From positions 1-8,408 of the forward strand of contig MKRS01000423.1 of NCBI GenBank assembly GCA_001897035.1: a stretch of DNA of 8,408 nt. The letters are read 5' to 3'. The notes beneath the pieces were generated by a model, which was not told where the DNA came from, ran no database searches, and was given only the letters and a program-made list of their open reading frames with translations. The position numbers and the translations under genes are program-made. Source of the stretch: Bacteroidales bacterium 45-6. Its GTDB lineage: Bacteria > Bacteroidota > Bacteroidia > Bacteroidales > Dysgonomonadaceae. Below are positions 6,510 to 8,408 of the stretch, piece by piece. Each line of letters opens with the position of its first letter. The stretch's first letter is position 1.

Positions 6510-6602
6510 TCGGTTCGACGTTTGTTTCATTCGGCATGGGCCACCGAGTGAGCTTGTTATGATAAGTTTTGGCAATTGATCGGAAATCATGTTTTGTTTC
6601 AT
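6510..6602 (-). other. In-frame 31-codon 5' extension of the SusD gene
   Basis: Between the SusC stop (6622-6624) and the SusD signal peptide is an open segment starting ATGAAACAAAAC at 6602, preceded by an AAAGGAAC purine run that could serve as a ribosome binding site. It would encode MKQNMISDQLPKLIITSS and onwards, placing the lipid cysteine at residue 50. Both the MK-N-I---LPK--I--S pattern and the 93-base length agree with the extension before the Fib_succ_major gene (3849-3941). Whether it is translated is not decided by the sequence. Confidence 0.45.
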
Positions 6603-6621
6603 ATTTTCGTTCCTTTCCATA

Positions 6622-8408
6622 TTAAAATTCAACATTTATCCCCAATGTGTAGCTTGGCCTGTCGGAGAGCTGCACGGCGGCGAAGCCCGACTGGGTTGGG
6701 GCTTGTCCCTTGAGTTCCTTGGCGCAGAGGGTGTACAGGTTTGCTCCCGACAAAGTGATTGCCACGCGGTGCATTTTGTAGTTACTCAATACGCTGGCCG
6801 GAATTTCGTAGGTCAGGCTCAGGTTTGACAGCTGGAGGTAGTCTGCACTGACCACTCGGATGTTGGAATAGTCATACATTGTCCACGAATCTTCGGCCAA
6901 TTTTATGCCTTTGTAGTTGTCGCCTGCCGAGAAGTGTCTGCTGTAGTTGTAATAGCCGGAGGTGCTGCTTCCCATGATCGACGGGATGTTGGTGTATTGC
7001 TCGTCCCCGGGTTTTTTCCAGCGGTTTATCAATTCCTTGTTGAGGTTGTATTCGGGATAGATGGATCCGCTTGTTATGCCGTCTGCTGTTTGGGAGAACA
7101 ATTTGAACAGGCGGATATTGGCTCCTAAGCTATAGTTGAGGAAAGCGGTCAATCTCCACGACTTGTAGCTGAACGTGGTGTTGAAGCTTCCGGACATGTC
7201 GGGGTCGCGTTTCCCGGTAGGGACAAGCACCTTGGTGAACGTGTCGTATTTGCTCAAGCCGATCAGTTCTGTGGCGCGGTCTTCCCAGTCGTCAAACAGG
7301 GGACCTCCATCGGTTGGATTGAGCCCGACGAACTTGTAAGAATAAAAAGTGCCGATGGGCTGGCCCTTCACCACTGCGGTTCCATTCAAGAAGTTATTGA
7401 GCTCATAGACCTCGCTGCCGGGTGTGGTTTCCATTTTATTGCTGATTTTTGAGAACGAACCCGAAACAATCCAGTTGATGTCTTTTGTCCTCACTGGCAC
7501 AGCGGTCATGGAGACATTGTAGCCTTTGTTGACAAGGTTTCCTGAGTTGACCACATAAGAGGTGTAGCCGTTGATGTCCGATATGGGCTTGTTCATGAAG
7601 ATGTCGGTTGTCTTCTTGTAATAGCATTCCAGGGATACCATCAAGCGGTTGTTGAACAGGCCAGTCTCGATCCCGGTGTTGAAGGAGTGCGTTTTCTCCC
7701 ATTTGAGGTTGGGGTTGGCAAATGTGTTGACGGAGGAAAGCATTTCGTTGTAATACCCGCTGAATGCGCCTTTCCTGAGCGTCAGCACGGGGGTCTGGTT
7801 GTCGATCATGTTTCCTTGTTCGCCGTAGGATAATTTCCATGTCAGGTTGTCTAACCAATGCGATTGCAAGTGTGCTAATTCCTTTATATTCAACAATCCG
7901 GATGTTGACCACACTGGCAATAGCTTCTCGTTGCTTCGGCTTCCGAATTTGTTGGAGCCGTCGTAGCGGGTATTTGCATTCACTGTGTAGAGGTCTTTGT
8001 AGCTGTAGGAGACGGTAGCATAGGCCGACAAGAGGTTGCTCTTGTTGTCGATGATGCTGGGGTTGTTTGCCCCGAGCCAGTTAAGATATGCTACGTAATT
8101 GGATGGGATCGATGTGGCAAATTTCTTGCCCCGGTCGAGGTAATATCCCCTGCTCGTGGTGGAAAATCCGTTGTATGTAGTGGAATTTGCCTCTGTTCCA
8201 ATTGCCACGTTCAAGTTGTGCTGCTTGTCGTGTCCAAAGTATTTGTTGACGTTGGCCTGCATTCTCGCGGTGTAGTTGTCGCTGGTAACGGTGTTCATCG
8301 AAAGTTCGCCGCCCAAAGGCATCAGGCTGCTGTTGGGTGCGGTGGTGCCGTATTCCGATTGGCGCAAAATGGCGGCATACCAGCTCTTCTGCGGAGGGAC
8401 GCCCTTGG
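6622..8408 (-). CDS. SusC/RagA-type TonB-dependent outer-membrane receptor, C-terminal part
   Basis: Partial gene; about 594 C-terminal residues are visible and the frame stays open to the window edge, so no start is in view (the TTG at 8367 is an internal codon). The missing 400-500 residues should hold the signal peptide, carboxypeptidase-like domain and plug. The visible part is the 22-strand barrel, with typical SusC landmarks in order: NTRYDGSNKFGSRSNEKLLP, WKLSYGEQGN, TDIFMNKPISDINGY, NSGNLVNKGYNVSM, GQPIGTFYSYKFVGLNP, DPDMSGSFNTTFSYKSW, the region ending ANLYTLC, and the C-terminal strand YTLGINVEF with the terminal Phe used for outer-membrane assembly. It imports ligand captured by SusD, powered by TonB-ExbBD. 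It is the first gene seen of the operon; any sigma/anti-sigma pair that might control it lies outside. Family assignment is certain; ligand is unknown. Confidence 0.97.
   Translation of the reverse strand, partial: KGVPPQKSWYAAILRQSEYGTTAPNSSLMPLGGELSMNTVTSDNYTARMQANVNKYFGHDKQHNLNVAIGTEANSTTYNGFSTTSRGYYLDRGKKFATSIPSNYVAYLNWLGANNPSIIDNKSNLLSAYATVSYSYKDLYTVNANTRYDGSNKFGSRSNEKLLPVWSTSGLLNIKELAHLQSHWLDNLTWKLSYGEQGNMIDNQTPVLTLRKGAFSGYYNEMLSSVNTFANPNLKWEKTHSFNTGIETGLFNNRLMVSLECYYKKTTDIFMNKPISDINGYTSYVVNSGNLVNKGYNVSMTAVPVRTKDINWIVSGSFSKISNKMETTPGSEVYELNNFLNGTAVVKGQPIGTFYSYKFVGLNPTDGGPLFDDWEDRATELIGLSKYDTFTKVLVPTGKRDPDMSGSFNTTFSYKSWRLTAFLNYSLGANIRLFKLFSQTADGITSGSIYPEYNLNKELINRWKKPGDEQYTNIPSIMGSSTSGYYNYSRHFSAGDNYKGIKLAEDSWTMYDYSNIRVVSADYLQLSNLSLTYEIPASVLSNYKMHRVAITLSGANLYTLCAKELKGQAPTQSGFAAVQLSDRPSYTLGINVEF

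Noticed and set aside
7436..7912. Minus-strand open frame of 158 codons within the SusC gene
   Set aside because: Alternate frame of a strongly conserved barrel region; composition rich in Arg/Gln/His as expected for a shadow frame.
8365..8367. TTG as a start codon for a shorter SusC protein
   Set aside because: The frame continues open upstream to the window edge with barrel-like sequence, and SusC proteins need an N-terminal plug and signal peptide, so this is an internal leucine codon.

Overview
The window looks like a chromosomal stretch of a Bacteroidota, probably Bacteroidales, genome. The evidence is a SusC/SusD (RagA/RagB-type) outer-membrane pair, lipoproteins with acidic residues after the lipid cysteine, DUF4369-thioredoxin fusions, a Fibrobacter-type paralogous domain and a TAnnTTTG-type promoter box. 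No finer taxonomic call is justified from sequence alone. All seven protein genes lie on the minus strand, so transcription runs from high to low coordinates. Both ends of the window cut through genes.

In transcription order: the C-terminal part of a SusC-like TonB-dependent receptor (8408-6622); a SusD/RagB-like surface lipoprotein (6509-4926); a lipoprotein resembling the Bacteroidota 'putative zinc-binding metallopeptidase' (Mx1) family in which the histidines of the HExxH motif appear to be lost (4871-3954); a lipoprotein with a Fib_succ_major (TIGR02145) domain (3848-3150); an exported DUF4369-thioredoxin with the rare active site CSIC (3133-2027); a 171-base gap holding a degenerate 7-base tandem repeat; a second exported DUF4369-thioredoxin with the usual CGPC site (1855-725); an 84-base gap with a long hairpin and a good Bacteroidota -7 box; and the N-terminal 213 residues of a secreted M16 (insulinase-type) zinc peptidase (640-1).

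The gene set contains no glycoside hydrolase, polysaccharide lyase or sulfatase, so it does not look like a glycan-utilisation locus. A SusCD pair with peptidase-like and thiol-redox proteins fits better with uptake and periplasmic processing of peptides or small, possibly disulfide-bonded, proteins (RagAB being the known peptide-importing relative). That role is inference. SusC to the CSIC thioredoxin are closely spaced and probably one operon. The second thioredoxin and the M16 gene follow after gaps that may carry their own control elements.

The most unusual observations are: a matching 31-codon in-frame extension ahead of two unrelated lipoprotein genes (SusD and the Fib_succ_major protein); the apparently dead metallopeptidase; a terminator-like hairpin inside the signal-peptide codons of the M16 gene, whose promoter box sits only six bases before the ATG; and the 7-base periodic repeat. 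No tRNA, rRNA, CRISPR array or insertion sequence was seen, and there is no gene-free stretch over 300 bases.
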